Position numbers and translations under genes: made by a program | Notes under the pieces: model-generated | What the model saw: only the letters and a program-made list of their open reading frames with translations | Told to the model about the DNA's origin: nothing | The model's database searches: none | In this document: piece after piece, positions 34,352 through 44,463 of the stretch | How the letters are laid out: every line of letters starts with the position of its first letter | Position numbering within the stretch: the stretch's first letter is position 1 | NCBI RefSeq assembly: GCF_900156805.1 | Contig: NZ_FTOQ01000002.1 | Location: forward strand, 310,001 to 374,000 | Source: Roseivivax lentus | GTDB taxonomy: Bacteria; Pseudomonadota; Alphaproteobacteria; Rhodobacterales; Rhodobacteraceae | Reading direction: 5' to 3' | Length of the DNA: 64,000 nucleotides

Positions 34352-35751
34352 ATGCTGCCGCCGCCACGAAACTGCCGACCGATGTGGGCCCCATCCATTT
34401 CGTGGGGATCGGCGGCATCGGCATGTCGGGCATCGCCGAGGTTCTGCTGAACCTCGGCTACACCGTGCAAGGCTCGGACCTGAAGGCCTCGAAGATCACC
34501 GAACGGCTCGAGGGCTTGGGCGCGCGGGTCTATGTGGGCCAGAACGCCAAGAACCTCGAGAATGCGGAGGTCGTGGTGATCTCCTCGGCGATCAAACCGG
34601 GCAATCCCGAGCTTGATGCCGCGCGGCTCGCGGGACTGCCCATCGTCCGCCGCGCCGAGATGCTGGCGGAGCTGATGCGGCTCAAGTCGAACATCGCCGT
34701 GGCGGGCACCCACGGCAAGACCACCACGACGACGCTGGTGGCCGAACTTCTGGTCGCGGGCGGGATCGACCCTACGGTCATCAATGGCGGCATCATCCAC
34801 GCCTACGGCTCGAACGCGCGGATGGGGCAGGGCGAGTGGATGGTGGTCGAGGCTGACGAGAGCGACGGCACCTTCAACCGCCTGCCTGCTACAATCGCCA
34901 TCGTCACCAATATCGACCCCGAGCACATGGAGCATTGGGGCGATTTCGAGCGGCTGAAGCAGGGCTTCACCGATTTCGTCTCCAACATCCCCTTCTACGG
35001 TCTCGCGGTCTGCTGCACCGATCACGAAGAGGTCCAGCGCCTCGTGGGCCGGGTCACCGACCGGCGTGTCGTGACCTACGGCTTCAACACCCAGGCCGAT
35101 GTGCGCGCGATCAACCTGCGCTACGAGGATGGCGTGGCGCATTTCGACATCGCGCTGCAGGCCGAGGGCCGCGTGATCGAGGATTGCGCCCTGCCGATGC
35201 CCGGCGATCACAACGTCTCGAACGCGCTCTCGGCGGTGGCGGTGGCGCGGCATCTGGGCATGAAGCCCGCCGAGATCCGCACCGCGCTGGCGGCTTTCGG
35301 CGGCGTTAACAGAAGATTTACCCGCGTGGGCGAGGTTGGAGGCGTGACCGTGATCGACGATTACGGCCATCACCCGGTGGAGATACAGGCCGTGCTGAAG
35401 GCCGCGCGCCAGGCAACCAAGGGCCGCGTGATCGCGGTGCACCAGCCGCATCGGTTCTCGCGGCTGCATGCGCTCTTCGACGATTTCTGCGGCTGCTTCA
35501 ACGAGGCGGATGTCGTGGCCATCGCCGATGTCTACGCCGCGGGCGAAGACCCGATCGAGGGCGCCACGCGGGACGATCTGGTCGCGGGTCTTGTCCGGCA
35601 CGGGCATCGCAGCGCGCATGCGATCGACAACGAAGACGACCTCGAGGCGCTGGTCCGGGCGGAGACGGGTCCGGGCGACATGGTCGTCTGCCTGGGCGCG
35701 GGCACGATCTCGGCCTGGGCCAACAACTTGCCCAAGCGGCTGGAGGGCTGA
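34348..35751 (+). CDS. murC: MurC, UDP-N-acetylmuramate--L-alanine ligase
   Basis: 467 residues. It adds L-Ala to UDP-MurNAc with ATP in the cytoplasm. The Rossmann start [22 protein letters not shown] binds the nucleotide-sugar; the ATP loop is [18 protein letters not shown] (about 117-134); EADESDGTF (about 170-178), [11 protein letters not shown] and [12 protein letters not shown] (C-terminal ligase domain) are standard. Length is normal. ATGA-coupled to murG and followed after 3 bp by two DUF2484 genes that separate it from murB. Confidence 0.97.
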   Translation: MNAAAATKLPTDVGPIHFVGIGGIGMSGIAEVLLNLGYTVQGSDLKASKITERLEGLGARVYVGQNAKNLENAEVVVISSAIKPGNPELDAARLAGLPIVRRAEMLAELMRLKSNIAVAGTHGKTTTTTLVAELLVAGGIDPTVINGGIIHAYGSNARMGQGEWMVVEADESDGTFNRLPATIAIVTNIDPEHMEHWGDFERLKQGFTDFVSNIPFYGLAVCCTDHEEVQRLVGRVTDRRVVTYGFNTQADVRAINLRYEDGVAHFDIALQAEGRVIEDCALPMPGDHNVSNALSAVAVARHLGMKPAEIRTALAAFGGVNRRFTRVGEVGGVTVIDDYGHHPVEIQAVLKAARQATKGRVIAVHQPHRFSRLHALFDDFCGCFNEADVVAIADVYAAGEDPIEGATRDDLVAGLVRHGHRSAHAIDNEDDLEALVRAETGPGDMVVCLGAGTISAWANNLPKRLEG

Positions 35752-35754
35752 GCC

Positions 35755-36009
35755 ATGGCGCCGGCATTGCTGACGGGATGCGTCTGGGTGATCGCGGCGA
35801 CGATCACCGCCTGCCTGCCGATGAAGCATCAATACATCCCCGGGATCGCGCTGCTGATCGCGGCGCCGCTTCTGCTGATCTGGATCGGGTTCTCGATCGG
35901 CCCGCTCTGGGCGGTCGCGGGTCTTGCCGCCTTCCTGTCGATGTTCCGCAATCCGCTGAAGTATTTCTGGGCGCGTCTGCGCGGCCGCAAACCGGAGGTT
36001 CCGGAATGA
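35755..36009 (+). CDS. DUF2484 small membrane protein, first of a tandem pair
   Basis: 84 residues with two or three hydrophobic segments (LLTGCVWVIAATITACLPM; IPGIALLIAAPLLLIWIGFSIGPLWAVAGLAAFLSMF) and a basic tail, NPLKYFWARLRGRKPE. This matches DUF2484, a family seen in Rhodobacterales between murC and murB. It starts 3 bp after murC and overlaps the next DUF2484 gene by ATGA. It may be a small divisome or peptidoglycan-synthesis helper, judging from location only; no catalytic residues are evident. Confidence 0.75.
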   Translation: MAPALLTGCVWVIAATITACLPMKHQYIPGIALLIAAPLLLIWIGFSIGPLWAVAGLAAFLSMFRNPLKYFWARLRGRKPEVPE

Positions 36010-36260
36010 CCACGTCGCTTGTCCTTGCGCTGCTCTGGGCGCTGTCGGCCAATATCCTCGCCATGATCCCGTCGCGGGACAATCACTGGAAGCGCGCCTA
36101 TGTGCTGATCGCCGTGGGCATCCCGCTTCTGGGTTATGTCACCTACGAGAACGGACCGTGGATCGGGCTTCTGGTCTTCGCGGCGGGCGCCAGCGTCCTG
36201 CGCTGGCCGATGCTTTATCTCGGGCGGTGGCTGCGGCGGTGCTTCGGCGCGGAGACCTGA
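36006..36260 (+). CDS. DUF2484 small membrane protein, second of a tandem pair
   Basis: Also 84 residues, exactly the length of its neighbour, from ATG 36006 (ATGA overlap). Helices: SLVLALLWALSANILAMIPS, AYVLIAVGIPLLGYVTYENGPWIGLLVFAAGASVLRWP. It shares with the first copy the order helix, M-x-(S/K)-x-x-(D/Q), helix pair, R-x-P-(L/M), basic tail, which suggests an old duplication with much divergence. The likely membrane topology puts the basic C-terminus (YLGRWLRRCF) in the cytoplasm. Its role is unknown. It ends 93 bp before murB. Confidence 0.75.
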   Translation: MTTSLVLALLWALSANILAMIPSRDNHWKRAYVLIAVGIPLLGYVTYENGPWIGLLVFAAGASVLRWPMLYLGRWLRRCFGAET

Positions 36261-36353
36261 GCGGGCGGTCGCGGCTGGATCGCGTATTTTTCCAAGAGGC
36301 AAGACAGGGTGCGCGGACTTGTAACCCGGGCCGGTTCGCGCGATAGGGACCGC

Positions 36354-37301
36354 ATGATTGCAATGCCGCAACCCCGTGGAAAACTGACCGCCGGCCGCGC
36401 GCTGGCCGACCTGACCTGGCTGCGCGTGGGCGGGCCTGCGGAGTGGTTCTTCCAGCCCGCGGATATCGACGATCTGGCCGATTTCATGAAGGCGCTGCCA
36501 AAGGACATGCCGGTTTTCCCGATGGGGGTCGGATCGAACCTGATCGTGCGCGATGGCGGGCTGCGGGCGGTGGTGATCCGCATGGGCCGGGGGTTCAACG
36601 GCATCGCGGTCGAGGGCAACCGCGTGCGCGCGGGCGCCGCCGCGCTCGATGCGCATGTGGCGCGCAAGGCCGCCGAGGCCGGCATCGACCTGACCTTCCT
36701 GCGCACCATCCCCGGTGCCATTGGCGGCGCGGTACGGATGAACGCGGGCTGTTACGGCGCCTATGTCGCGGATGTCTTCGTCGAGGCGAAAGCCGTCACG
36801 CGCGCGGGCGATATCGTGACGCTGACCGCGAAGGATCTGAATTTCCGCTATCGCCAGACCGATCTGCTCGCGGGCATGGTGATCGTCGAGGCGGTGTTCG
36901 AGGGGCCGCGCGGCGCGCCCGAGGCGCTGACGCAGCGCATGGAGGCGCAGCTTGCCAAGCGCGACGCGACGCAGCCCACGAAGGACCGCACGGCGGGCTC
37001 GACCTTTCGCAATCCGGCCGGGCATTCCTCCACCGGGCGGGCGGATGACGTGCATGACCTCAAGGCCTGGAAGGTCATCGACGAGGCGGGCATGCGCGGC
37101 GCGCGGCGCGGGGCGGCGCAGATGAGCGAGATGCATTCCAACTTCCTCGTCAATACCGGCGGCGCCACGGCGGCCGACCTCGAAGGATTGGGCGAGGATG
37201 TCCGAAAAAAGGTTTTCCAAACCAGTGGAATAGAGCTAGAATGGGAAATCATGCGCGTCGGAGATCCGGCGCCTGAGACAGAGGGCGAAAAGCCCCGCTG
37301 A
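36354..37301 (+). CDS. murB: MurB, UDP-N-acetylenolpyruvoylglucosamine reductase
   Basis: 315 residues from ATG 36354, chosen because AGGGA lies 4 bases upstream; another in-frame ATG follows at 36363. It makes UDP-MurNAc using FAD and NADPH. Visible parts: [34 protein letters not shown] (FAD), [31 protein letters not shown] with the catalytic Ser, and [19 protein letters not shown] with the C-terminal acid. It is of the type I/IIb length found in alphaproteobacteria. The tail beyond the catalytic region is short and charged. Confidence 0.95.
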   Translation: MIAMPQPRGKLTAGRALADLTWLRVGGPAEWFFQPADIDDLADFMKALPKDMPVFPMGVGSNLIVRDGGLRAVVIRMGRGFNGIAVEGNRVRAGAAALDAHVARKAAEAGIDLTFLRTIPGAIGGAVRMNAGCYGAYVADVFVEAKAVTRAGDIVTLTAKDLNFRYRQTDLLAGMVIVEAVFEGPRGAPEALTQRMEAQLAKRDATQPTKDRTAGSTFRNPAGHSSTGRADDVHDLKAWKVIDEAGMRGARRGAAQMSEMHSNFLVNTGGATAADLEGLGEDVRKKVFQTSGIELEWEIMRVGDPAPETEGEKPR

Positions 37302-37374
37302 ACAGGTCCGCGCCGCAGGCAGGCGGCAGGGCCGGGAAAAAGGGGCCAAGCCCCGCACAGAGGCAGTTTTGGGG

Positions 37375-38286
37375 ATGTCGAGCAGGGCACACCCCAAAGT
37401 GGCGGTCATCATGGGTGGACCTTCCGCGGAGCGGGAGGTGTCGCTGAGTTCCGGCAAGGAATGTGCCGCCGCTTTGCGGACAGAAGGTTTTGACGTGGTC
37501 GAGGTCGATGCGGGCCCCGACCTCGTTTCGCGTCTGTCCGAGATTTCTCCCGATGTCGTGTTCAATGCCCTTCATGGCCGCTGGGGCGAGGATGGCTGCG
37601 TGCAGGGTCTGCTGGAATGGCAGGGTCTGCCCTATACCCATTCCGGTGTCCTGGCCTCCGCGCTGGCCATGGACAAGGAGCGCACCAAAGACGTCTATCG
37701 CGCCCACGGATTGCCCGTCGTGCAGAGCCGCCTTGCGTCGAAGGCCGAGGTGATGGCCGGGCATGTGATGCCGCCGCCCTACGTGGTGAAGCCCTATAAC
37801 GAGGGCTCCTCGGTGGGGGTCTACCTGGTGGAGGCGGGCGCCGCGCCGCCGCAACTGGCGCCCGAGATGCCGCAGACCGTGATGGTCGAGGCCTTCGCGC
37901 CGGGCCGCGAGCTGACCACGACCGTGATGGGCGACCGGGCGCTGGGGGTGACCGACATCATCACCGAGGGCTGGTACGATTACGACGCCAAGTACAAGCC
38001 CGGCGGGTCGCGCCATGAATGCCCCGCCAACGTGCCCGACGAGATCACCGCGGCCTGCTGCGATTTCGCGATCCGCGCGCATGCCGCGCTGGGCTGCCGG
38101 GGCGTCAGCCGCACCGATTTCCGCTGGGACGAGGACAAGGGCCTCGCAGGGCTCGTGCTGCTCGAGACCAACACCCAGCCGGGCATGACGCCGACCTCGC
38201 TGTCGCCCGAACAGGCGCAGATGGCCGGGCTCACCTTCGGGCAGTTCTGCCGCTGGATGGTGGAGGATGCCTCATGTCAGAGGTGA
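37375..38286 (+). CDS. ddl: D-alanine--D-alanine ligase
   Basis: 303 residues from ATG 37375; TTG 37369 is an alternative with a better-spaced GAGG, so the first two residues are uncertain. It joins two D-Ala for peptidoglycan stems. ATP-grasp features: [19 protein letters not shown] (substrate loop), [44 protein letters not shown] (ATP), and the Mg-binding [22 protein letters not shown] near 267-288. All expected residues are present. Its last 13 bases overlap ftsQ. Confidence 0.95.
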   Translation: MSSRAHPKVAVIMGGPSAEREVSLSSGKECAAALRTEGFDVVEVDAGPDLVSRLSEISPDVVFNALHGRWGEDGCVQGLLEWQGLPYTHSGVLASALAMDKERTKDVYRAHGLPVVQSRLASKAEVMAGHVMPPPYVVKPYNEGSSVGVYLVEAGAAPPQLAPEMPQTVMVEAFAPGRELTTTVMGDRALGVTDIITEGWYDYDAKYKPGGSRHECPANVPDEITAACCDFAIRAHAALGCRGVSRTDFRWDEDKGLAGLVLLETNTQPGMTPTSLSPEQAQMAGLTFGQFCRWMVEDASCQR

Positions 38287-39140
38287 CGCGTTTCGATCCG
38301 GCGCCCTCGCGGCTGAAATACCGCGTCGAGCGGATGATGCTGACGCCGTTCTACCGGCTCTTGCTGCGCGTCGGTCTGCCCTTCGCGCTGACCTTCGGTG
38401 CGGCCAGCTGGTGGCTCTCCTACGAGGAAAACCGCGAATGGATCGTGCTGGCCTATGTGGATGCGCGCGCGGCCATTCAGGAACGGCCGGAATTCATGGT
38501 CGAGCTGATGGCGATCGACGGCGCCGACCCGTCCATCGACGCGGATATCCGCGAGATCGTGCCGCTGGATTTCCCGGTCTCCTCCTTCGATCTCGATCTC
38601 GACCAGATGCGGCGGACGATCACTGGGCTCGACGCGGTGAAATCCGCGAGCCTGTTCGTGCGCCAGGGCGGCGTGCTGCAGGTCAATGTGCGCAAGCGCG
38701 AACCGGTCGTCCTGTGGCGGACCGAGGCAGGGCTCGAATTGTTGGACCGCGAGGGCGTCATGACCGGCCCGGTTGCCGAGCGTGCCGAGCATCCCGACCT
38801 GCCGGTGATCGCGGGGGCGGGCGCCGACCAGCACGTGAACGAAGCGCTGCGGCTCGTGGCGGCGGCGGGTCCGCTGATGCACCGGCTGCGCGGGCTCGAG
38901 CGGATGGGCGAACGGCGCTGGGACGTCGTGCTGGACCGTGGACAGCGGATCCTGCTTCCCGAAACGGGCGCGGTGCGCGCGCTGGAACGCGCCATCGCCA
39001 TGGACCAAGCCGTCGACATGCTGGCGCGCGACATCGTCGCCGTCGACCTGCGGCTGAGAGAGCGGCCAACGCTCCGGATGACACAAAGCGCGCTGGAGGA
39101 CCTCTGGCGCATCAGGCAAATCGAGGCAGGGGGCAACTGA
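38274..39140 (+). CDS. ftsQ: FtsQ, cell division protein
   Basis: 288 residues from ATG 38274, inside the 3' end of ddl. A short cytoplasmic N-terminus is followed by one helix, [20 protein letters not shown] (about 24-43), then a POTRA domain (about 80-145; [47 protein letters not shown]) and the FtsQ beta domain ([12 protein letters not shown] to the end). FtsQ links FtsK and FtsA to FtsLB in the divisome. It runs into ftsA with a 4-bp gap. Confidence 0.92.
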   Translation: MSEVTRFDPAPSRLKYRVERMMLTPFYRLLLRVGLPFALTFGAASWWLSYEENREWIVLAYVDARAAIQERPEFMVELMAIDGADPSIDADIREIVPLDFPVSSFDLDLDQMRRTITGLDAVKSASLFVRQGGVLQVNVRKREPVVLWRTEAGLELLDREGVMTGPVAERAEHPDLPVIAGAGADQHVNEALRLVAAAGPLMHRLRGLERMGERRWDVVLDRGQRILLPETGAVRALERAIAMDQAVDMLARDIVAVDLRLRERPTLRMTQSALEDLWRIRQIEAGGN

Positions 39141-39144
39141 CGCC

Positions 39145-40479
39145 ATGATCGAGCTCTATGAATCCCAACGGGCCATGCGGAACATGCGCAAGGCGGCGAT
39201 GCAGCGGGGTATGGTCGCGGTGCTGGATGTGGGCTCGTCCAAGATCGCCTGCCTGATCCTGCGGTTCGACGGCACCGGCCGGGAGCTGGAGGCGGAGGGC
39301 GTGGGCTCGCTCGCCGGGCAATCCGGGTTCCGGGTGATCGGGGCGGCGACGACGCGGTCGCGCGGCGTCCGCTTCGGCGAGATCGCCGCGATGAACGAGA
39401 CCGAGCGCGCGATTCGCACCGCCGTGCAGGCCGCGCAGAAGATGGCGCAGATCCGGGTCGACCATGTCATCGCCTGTTTCTCGGGCGCCGATCCGCGCTC
39501 CTACGGTCTGGCGGGGCAGGTGGAGCTGGAAGGCACCCAGGTCAGCGAGCAGGACGTGGCGCGGGTGCTTTCGGCCTGCGATGTGCCGGATTTCGGCGAT
39601 GGCCGCGAAGTGCTGCATGCCCAGCCGGTGAACTTCGCGCTCGATCACCGCTCGGGTCTCAGCGATCCGCGTGGACAGATCGGGCAGGACCTTGCCTGCG
39701 ACATGCACATGCTGACGGTCGACGGCATGGCGATCCAGAACCTCGCCCATTGCGTGAAGCGCTGCGACCTCGAGCTCGCGGGCCTCGCGTCCTCGGCCTA
39801 TACCAGCGGTATCGCGTCGCTGGTCGAGGACGAGCAGGAGCTGGGCGCGGCCTCGATCGATCTGGGCGGCGGGGCGACGGGCCTGTCGATCTTCATCAAG
39901 AAACACATGATCTACGCCGATGCGGTGCGCATGGGCGGCGATCACATCACCTCCGACATCTCGATGGGCCTGCAGGTGCCGATGGCCACGGCCGAGCGGA
40001 TCAAGACCTTCTACGGCGGCGTCGTCGCCACCGGCATGGACGACCGCGAGATGATCGAGATCGGCGGCGAGACCGGCGATTGGGAACATGACCGGCGCAC
40101 CGTGAGCCGCGCCGAGCTGATCGGCATCATGCGCCCGCGCGTCGAGGAGATCCTCGAGGAGGTGCGCGCGCGGCTCGATGCGGCGGGGTTCGATCATCTG
40201 CCCTCCCAGCAGATCGTGCTGACGGGCGCGGGCAGCCAGATCCCCGGGCTCGACGGGCTCGCGGCGAAGATCCTCGGCCAGCAGGTGCGGCTCGGGCGCC
40301 CGATGCGGGTGCACGGCTTGCCGCAGGCCGCGACGGGGCCGGGTTTCTCCAGCGCGGTGGGTCTCTGCCTCTTTGCCGCCCATCCGCAGGACGAATGGTG
40401 GGACTTCGAGATTCCGGTCGACCGGCTGCCCGCGAAATCCTTTCAGCGGGCGGTAAAATGGTTCCGGGACAACTGGTAG
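39145..40479 (+). CDS. ftsA: FtsA, actin-like divisome protein
   Basis: 444 residues of the actin/Hsp70 fold. GMVAVLDVGSSKIACLIL (about 21-38) is the phosphate 1 loop, IGAATTRSRGVRFGEI the next, LGAASIDLGGGATGLSIF (about 233-250) phosphate 2, and IVLTGAGSQIPGLDGLAAKILG (about 357-378) the adenosine motif. The C-terminal amphipathic helix KSFQRAVKWFRDNW should anchor it to the membrane and tether FtsZ. The first ~20 residues are an extra basic helix common in alphaproteobacteria. A 171-bp gap with AT-rich patches, a likely extra promoter region, separates it from ftsZ. Confidence 0.96.
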   Translation: MIELYESQRAMRNMRKAAMQRGMVAVLDVGSSKIACLILRFDGTGRELEAEGVGSLAGQSGFRVIGAATTRSRGVRFGEIAAMNETERAIRTAVQAAQKMAQIRVDHVIACFSGADPRSYGLAGQVELEGTQVSEQDVARVLSACDVPDFGDGREVLHAQPVNFALDHRSGLSDPRGQIGQDLACDMHMLTVDGMAIQNLAHCVKRCDLELAGLASSAYTSGIASLVEDEQELGAASIDLGGGATGLSIFIKKHMIYADAVRMGGDHITSDISMGLQVPMATAERIKTFYGGVVATGMDDREMIEIGGETGDWEHDRRTVSRAELIGIMRPRVEEILEEVRARLDAAGFDHLPSQQIVLTGAGSQIPGLDGLAAKILGQQVRLGRPMRVHGLPQAATGPGFSSAVGLCLFAAHPQDEWWDFEIPVDRLPAKSFQRAVKWFRDNW

Positions 40480-40650
40480 ACGCAACATGTCGACAGATCG
40501 GCGAAATGCCGCGAAAAACCGGCTAGAAAATGCCACATTTGGTGGAAAATCGCTGTTTTTATGGTGACGAAACGTGCCGTCGGCGTTAATACTGGGCGGG
40601 AACAGGCGAAAAAGGGCCCGAACGGTCCACAACAAGCAGGCGGATTAGCG

Positions 40651-42276
40651 ATGACTTTGAACCTTTCCGTGCCCGGGCACGACGAGCTGAAGCCGCGCAT
40701 CACCGTGTTCGGTGTGGGCGGGGCAGGCGGCAACGCCGTGAACAACATGATCGAGAAATCGCTCGACGGGTGCGATTTCGTGGTGGCCAACACCGACGCG
40801 CAGGCCCTGCAGCAGAGCCGGGCGCATACCTCGATCCAGCTGGGCGTGAAGGTCACCGAGGGCCTGGGCGCCGGGGCGCGCGCCAGCGTCGGCGCGGCGG
40901 CGGCCGAGGAAAGCATCGAGCAGATCGTCGATCACCTCGCCGGTGCACATATGTGCTTTATCACCGCCGGCATGGGCGGCGGCACCGGCACCGGTGCGGC
41001 GCCGATCATCGCGCAGGCCGCGCGTGAGCTGGGCGTCCTGACCGTGGGTGTCGTCACCAAGCCCTTCCAGTTCGAAGGCGCCAAGCGCATGAAGCAGGCC
41101 GAGGAGGGCGTCGAGGCCCTGCAGAAGGTCGTCGACACGCTGATCATCATCCCCAACCAGAACCTGTTCCGGCTGGCGAACGAGCGCACCACCTTCACCG
41201 AGGCCTTCTCGATGGCCGATGACGTGCTCTACCAGGGCGTGAAGGGCGTGACCGACCTGATGGTCCGTCCGGGCCTCATCAACCTCGATTTCGCCGACGT
41301 GCGCGCAGTGATGGACGAGATGGGCAAGGCGATGATGGGTACCGGCGAGGCCGACGGCGAAGATCGTGCCATCCAGGCCGCCGAGAAGGCCATCGCCAAC
41401 CCGCTGCTGGACGAAATCAGCCTGCGCGGCGCCAAGGGCGTCCTGATCAACATCACCGGCGGGCACGACCTGACCCTGTTCGAGCTGGACGAGGCCGCCA
41501 ACCGCATCCGCGAAGAGGTCGACCCGGACGCGAACATCATCGTGGGCTCCACGCTTGACGACAGCCTCGAGGGGCAGATGCGGGTCAGCGTCGTGGCGAC
41601 CGGCATCGACGCCACCGAGGGCGCTTCCGAAATGGCAGTGCCGCGCCGAAAGCTTTCCGAGCCGCTGAAGCAGGCCGTCGAGGCGGAAGCCCCGGTCGCC
41701 GCCGAAGCCCCTGCCGCACCGGCCCCCGTCGCCGCGCGGACCGCGGTGGATGCGGGCTATGAAGAGGACGAGCCGTCGCTCTTCTCCGAACTCGACACCC
41801 AGCGCGCCGCCGCCGAGGACGAGATGGAGCACATCTTCGAGGAAGAGCGCGCCGTGGAGGATGACGGCCTGCCGCCGCCGGCCTACCAGCCGCGCCCGGC
41901 GGCCGCGCAGCCCCGCGCCGCCAGCTTCGACAAAAAACCCGAAGCCTTCGTGGCGCCGCGAGCCCATTCGCCGGGCACGCCGTCGGCCGACACTCTGGCC
42001 CGGCTTCAGGCTGCCGCCGAGCGCGCCCGCGCCGAAACGCCCGCGCGTCCGGCACCGCGTCCGCAGGCCCGTCAGCCCGAAGGTGAAAAGCCCCGTTTCG
42101 GGATCAATTCGCTGATCAACCGGATGACCGGTCACGGCGCCGAGAGCGCGGCGCCCGCGCGGCGGACGCAGCCGCCGATGCACGCCCAGCATCCCGATCC
42201 GGTCTCCGACCGGCAGGACGAGGAAGATCAGGACCGCATCGAAATTCCCGCTTTCCTGCGCCGTCAGGCCAACTGA
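40651..42276 (+). CDS. ftsZ: FtsZ, tubulin-like division GTPase
   Basis: 541 residues from ATG 40651. GTPase core about 12-320: [19 protein letters not shown], tubulin signature [10 protein letters not shown] (about 109-118), T7 loop [12 protein letters not shown] long, low-complexity Ala/Glu/Pro/Arg linker (about 330-515) follows, characteristic of alphaproteobacterial FtsZ, and the conserved C-terminal peptide [14 protein letters not shown] binds FtsA and other partners. It forms the Z-ring. The binding site is weak (GGA near the start). The gene is followed 22 bp later by a very strong terminator that closes the dcw transcript. Confidence 0.97.
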   Translation: MTLNLSVPGHDELKPRITVFGVGGAGGNAVNNMIEKSLDGCDFVVANTDAQALQQSRAHTSIQLGVKVTEGLGAGARASVGAAAAEESIEQIVDHLAGAHMCFITAGMGGGTGTGAAPIIAQAARELGVLTVGVVTKPFQFEGAKRMKQAEEGVEALQKVVDTLIIIPNQNLFRLANERTTFTEAFSMADDVLYQGVKGVTDLMVRPGLINLDFADVRAVMDEMGKAMMGTGEADGEDRAIQAAEKAIANPLLDEISLRGAKGVLINITGGHDLTLFELDEAANRIREEVDPDANIIVGSTLDDSLEGQMRVSVVATGIDATEGASEMAVPRRKLSEPLKQAVEAEAPVAAEAPAAPAPVAARTAVDAGYEEDEPSLFSELDTQRAAAEDEMEHIFEEERAVEDDGLPPPAYQPRPAAAQPRAASFDKKPEAFVAPRAHSPGTPSADTLARLQAAAERARAETPARPAPRPQARQPEGEKPRFGINSLINRMTGHGAESAAPARRTQPPMHAQHPDPVSDRQDEEDQDRIEIPAFLRRQAN

Positions 42277-42297
42277 ATCCGGTCACAATCCGGCCTG

Positions 42298-42324
42298 AAC
42301 GCCCCCGCCAAGCGGGGGCGTTTC
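42298..42324 (+). terminator. Strong intrinsic terminator after ftsZ
   Basis: Perfect 11-bp stem AACGCCCCCGC / GCGGGGGCGTT with a 3-base loop CAA, continuing into TTTCT, 21 bases after the ftsZ stop. It should end the dcw transcript and separate it from lpxC, which then needs its own promoter within 42325-42484. Confidence 0.9.
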
Positions 42325-42484
42325 TCGTTAAAAAACAACGACTTGCAGGGTGTAAGCGGTGATTCGCCCATCGATCACGGGGCATGTTTCAGCCCGTTGT
42401 AATACTTGATTTGAGACCGTGATGTGCTGGCGTTAACTCCATCCCCAACGGGTGCAGTGTGCCCGAACGGATTTGGAGAAAAGT

Positions 42485-43405
42485 GTGCAGACCACGCTCA
42501 AGACGCCAGTGACATTCGACGGCTTCGGCCTGCATTCGGGCCGCAAGGCGCGGATGGTCGTACGTCCTGCCGTGGCCGAGCACGGCATCTGGTTCAAGCG
42601 CGTCGACATCGAGGTCGGCGACACGCTGGTCCCCGCGCGCTGGGACGCCGCGGAGCGCACGCCGCTCTGCACCCGCATTGTCAATCGTGCGGGCGTGTCG
42701 GTCTCCACCATCGAACATGTCATGGCGGGGCTCGCCGGTTGCGGCATCCATAACGCCCTCATCGAAATCGACGGACCGGAAGTGCCGATCCTCGACGGCA
42801 GCGCGGCACCCTTCGTGAAGGCCTTCCTCGAGCGGGGGCTGCGGAGCCTGAACGCGCCGGTGCGCGCGATCGAGGTGACCCGCACCGTCAGTGTCGAGAC
42901 GCCGAACGGCTGGGCCCGGCTGGAGCCCGCGCGGACGCCCTCCATGGAATTCCACATCGACTTCGAGGATGCCGCCATCGGCGCGCAGACCAAGTCGCTC
43001 ACGCTCACGAACGGCGCCTTCGTACGCGAACTCTGCGACAGCCGCACCTTCTGCCGCCTGAGCGATGTCGAGGCGATGCAGGCGCAGGGCCTCGCCTTGG
43101 GCGGCACCTACGAGAACGCCGTGGTCGTCGATGGCGACCGGGTGCTGAGCCCGGGCGGCTTGCGCCACGCGGACGAAGCGGTGCGTCACAAGATGCTCGA
43201 CGCGCTTGGCGACCTCGCGCTCGCCGGTGCGCCGATCCTCGGCCACTACACCGGCGTGCGCGCGGGCCACTCGATGACGAACATGCTGCTCGAGGCGCTG
43301 TTCACCACCGATGGCGCTTACCGCATGGGGATGTGCGACCCCGTCACTCGCAGCTATCTGCCGGGTGCGGGCGTGGCCCTCGCGGAGATGCCGGCGGTCG
43401 CCTGA
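42485..43405 (+). CDS. lpxC: LpxC, UDP-3-O-acyl-GlcNAc deacetylase
   Basis: 306 residues from GTG 42485, with GGAG 6 bases upstream; the alternative GTG 42452 lacks a site. It is the committed zinc-dependent step of lipid A synthesis. VQTTLKTPVTFDGFGLHSG is the typical start. Zinc ligands: His in VSTIEHVMAGLAGCGIHNA, and His plus Asp in RHKMLDALGDLAL; the general base Glu is the E of TIEH, and a further His lies in VRAGHSMTNML. DGSAAPFV and SRTFC match substrate-contact stretches. It follows ftsZ as in many proteobacteria, beyond a terminator. Confidence 0.95.
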   Translation: MQTTLKTPVTFDGFGLHSGRKARMVVRPAVAEHGIWFKRVDIEVGDTLVPARWDAAERTPLCTRIVNRAGVSVSTIEHVMAGLAGCGIHNALIEIDGPEVPILDGSAAPFVKAFLERGLRSLNAPVRAIEVTRTVSVETPNGWARLEPARTPSMEFHIDFEDAAIGAQTKSLTLTNGAFVRELCDSRTFCRLSDVEAMQAQGLALGGTYENAVVVDGDRVLSPGGLRHADEAVRHKMLDALGDLALAGAPILGHYTGVRAGHSMTNMLLEALFTTDGAYRMGMCDPVTRSYLPGAGVALAEMPAVA

Positions 43406-43540
43406 TCCGGGCGCCGACCGGGACGTGATGTGCCCCTTCGCCGATTTGCCGTTAAGGCGTTTTGCACCGGAATTTTCTGTGCTAGGACCGTGGCTGAACC
43501 GGGCGGTACAGCCCGCCGAGACGGACGAAGGTGATCGGGC

Positions 43541-44428
43541 ATGGCAGGGGGCAGGACAGTGAAGACCGCACTCGTTGCAGGGTGTCTCTTACTTTCGCTG
43601 TCGGGATGCGGCGCGGTCAATTCGGTGGGATCGAGCGTTGGCAACTTCTTCCGCGCCGCCGAGCCGAACCCCGCCAACCAGCCGCTGGAAAATTTCACCG
43701 CGCAGCAAATCTTCGAGCGCGGCGAGTTCGAGCTTGATCGCGGGCGCCCCGAGGACGCGGCGGAATTCTTCGCCGAGGTCGAACGGCTCTATCCCTATTC
43801 CGAATTCGCCAAGCGCGCGCTGATCATGCAGGCCTTCGCCTATCATCAGGATCGCGATTACGAGAACAGCCGCTCCGCCGCGCAGCGTTACATCGATTTC
43901 TATCCGCTCGACGACGACGCGGCCTATGCGCAATACCTCCTCGCGCTCAGCTATTACGACCAGATCGAGGAAGTGGGCCGCGACCAGGGCCTGACCTTCC
44001 AGGCGTTGCAGGCCCTGCGCACGGTGATCGAACGCTACCCGGAAAGCGAATATGCCCGCTCGTCGATCCTGAAATTTGACCTCGCCTTCGACCATCTCGC
44101 GGGCAAGGAAATGGAGATCGGGCGCTACTACCTGAAGCGCCAGCATTACGCGGCGGCGGTCAACCGCTTCCGCGTGGTGGTCGAGGATTTCCAGACCACG
44201 ACCCACACGCCCGAGGCGCTGCACCGGCTGGTGGAGGCCTATCTGTCGCTCGGCCTCACCGACGAGGCGCAGACGGCGGGCGCGATCCTGGGCTACAATT
44301 ACCAATCGACAGAATGGTACGAGGACAGCTTCGCGCTCCTGACGGGGCAGGGGCTGGAGATGCGGGCGCGCGGGGACAACTGGCTCGCGCGCATCTACCG
44401 CCAGACCGTCAAGGGCGAATGGCTGTAA
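43541..44428 (+). CDS. bamD: BamD, outer-membrane assembly lipoprotein
   Basis: 295 residues from ATG 43541 (AAGGTGAT upstream); GTG 43559 is a possible alternative. The lipobox LSGC (Cys about 23) follows ALVAGCLLLS, so it should be an outer-membrane lipoprotein. The rest forms TPR-like repeats: QIFERGEFELDRGRPEDAAEFFAEVERLYPYSEFAKRALIMQAFAYHQDRDYENSRSAAQRYIDFYP, then AVNRFRVVVEDFQTTTHTPEALHRLVEAYLSLGL. BamD recruits substrates and BamA in the BAM complex. It lies between lpxC and recN, as commonly seen. Confidence 0.93.
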   Translation: MAGGRTVKTALVAGCLLLSLSGCGAVNSVGSSVGNFFRAAEPNPANQPLENFTAQQIFERGEFELDRGRPEDAAEFFAEVERLYPYSEFAKRALIMQAFAYHQDRDYENSRSAAQRYIDFYPLDDDAAYAQYLLALSYYDQIEEVGRDQGLTFQALQALRTVIERYPESEYARSSILKFDLAFDHLAGKEMEIGRYYLKRQHYAAAVNRFRVVVEDFQTTTHTPEALHRLVEAYLSLGLTDEAQTAGAILGYNYQSTEWYEDSFALLTGQGLEMRARGDNWLARIYRQTVKGEWL

Positions 44429-44463
44429 GGTGCGCCTGACCGCGCATCCTTCGGGGTGAACGA

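Noticed and set aside
42425-42440. CtrA binding site before lpxC
   Set aside because: Only an isolated TTAAC half-site; the second half of TTAA-N7-TTAA is missing. Similar lone halves occur near 40586.
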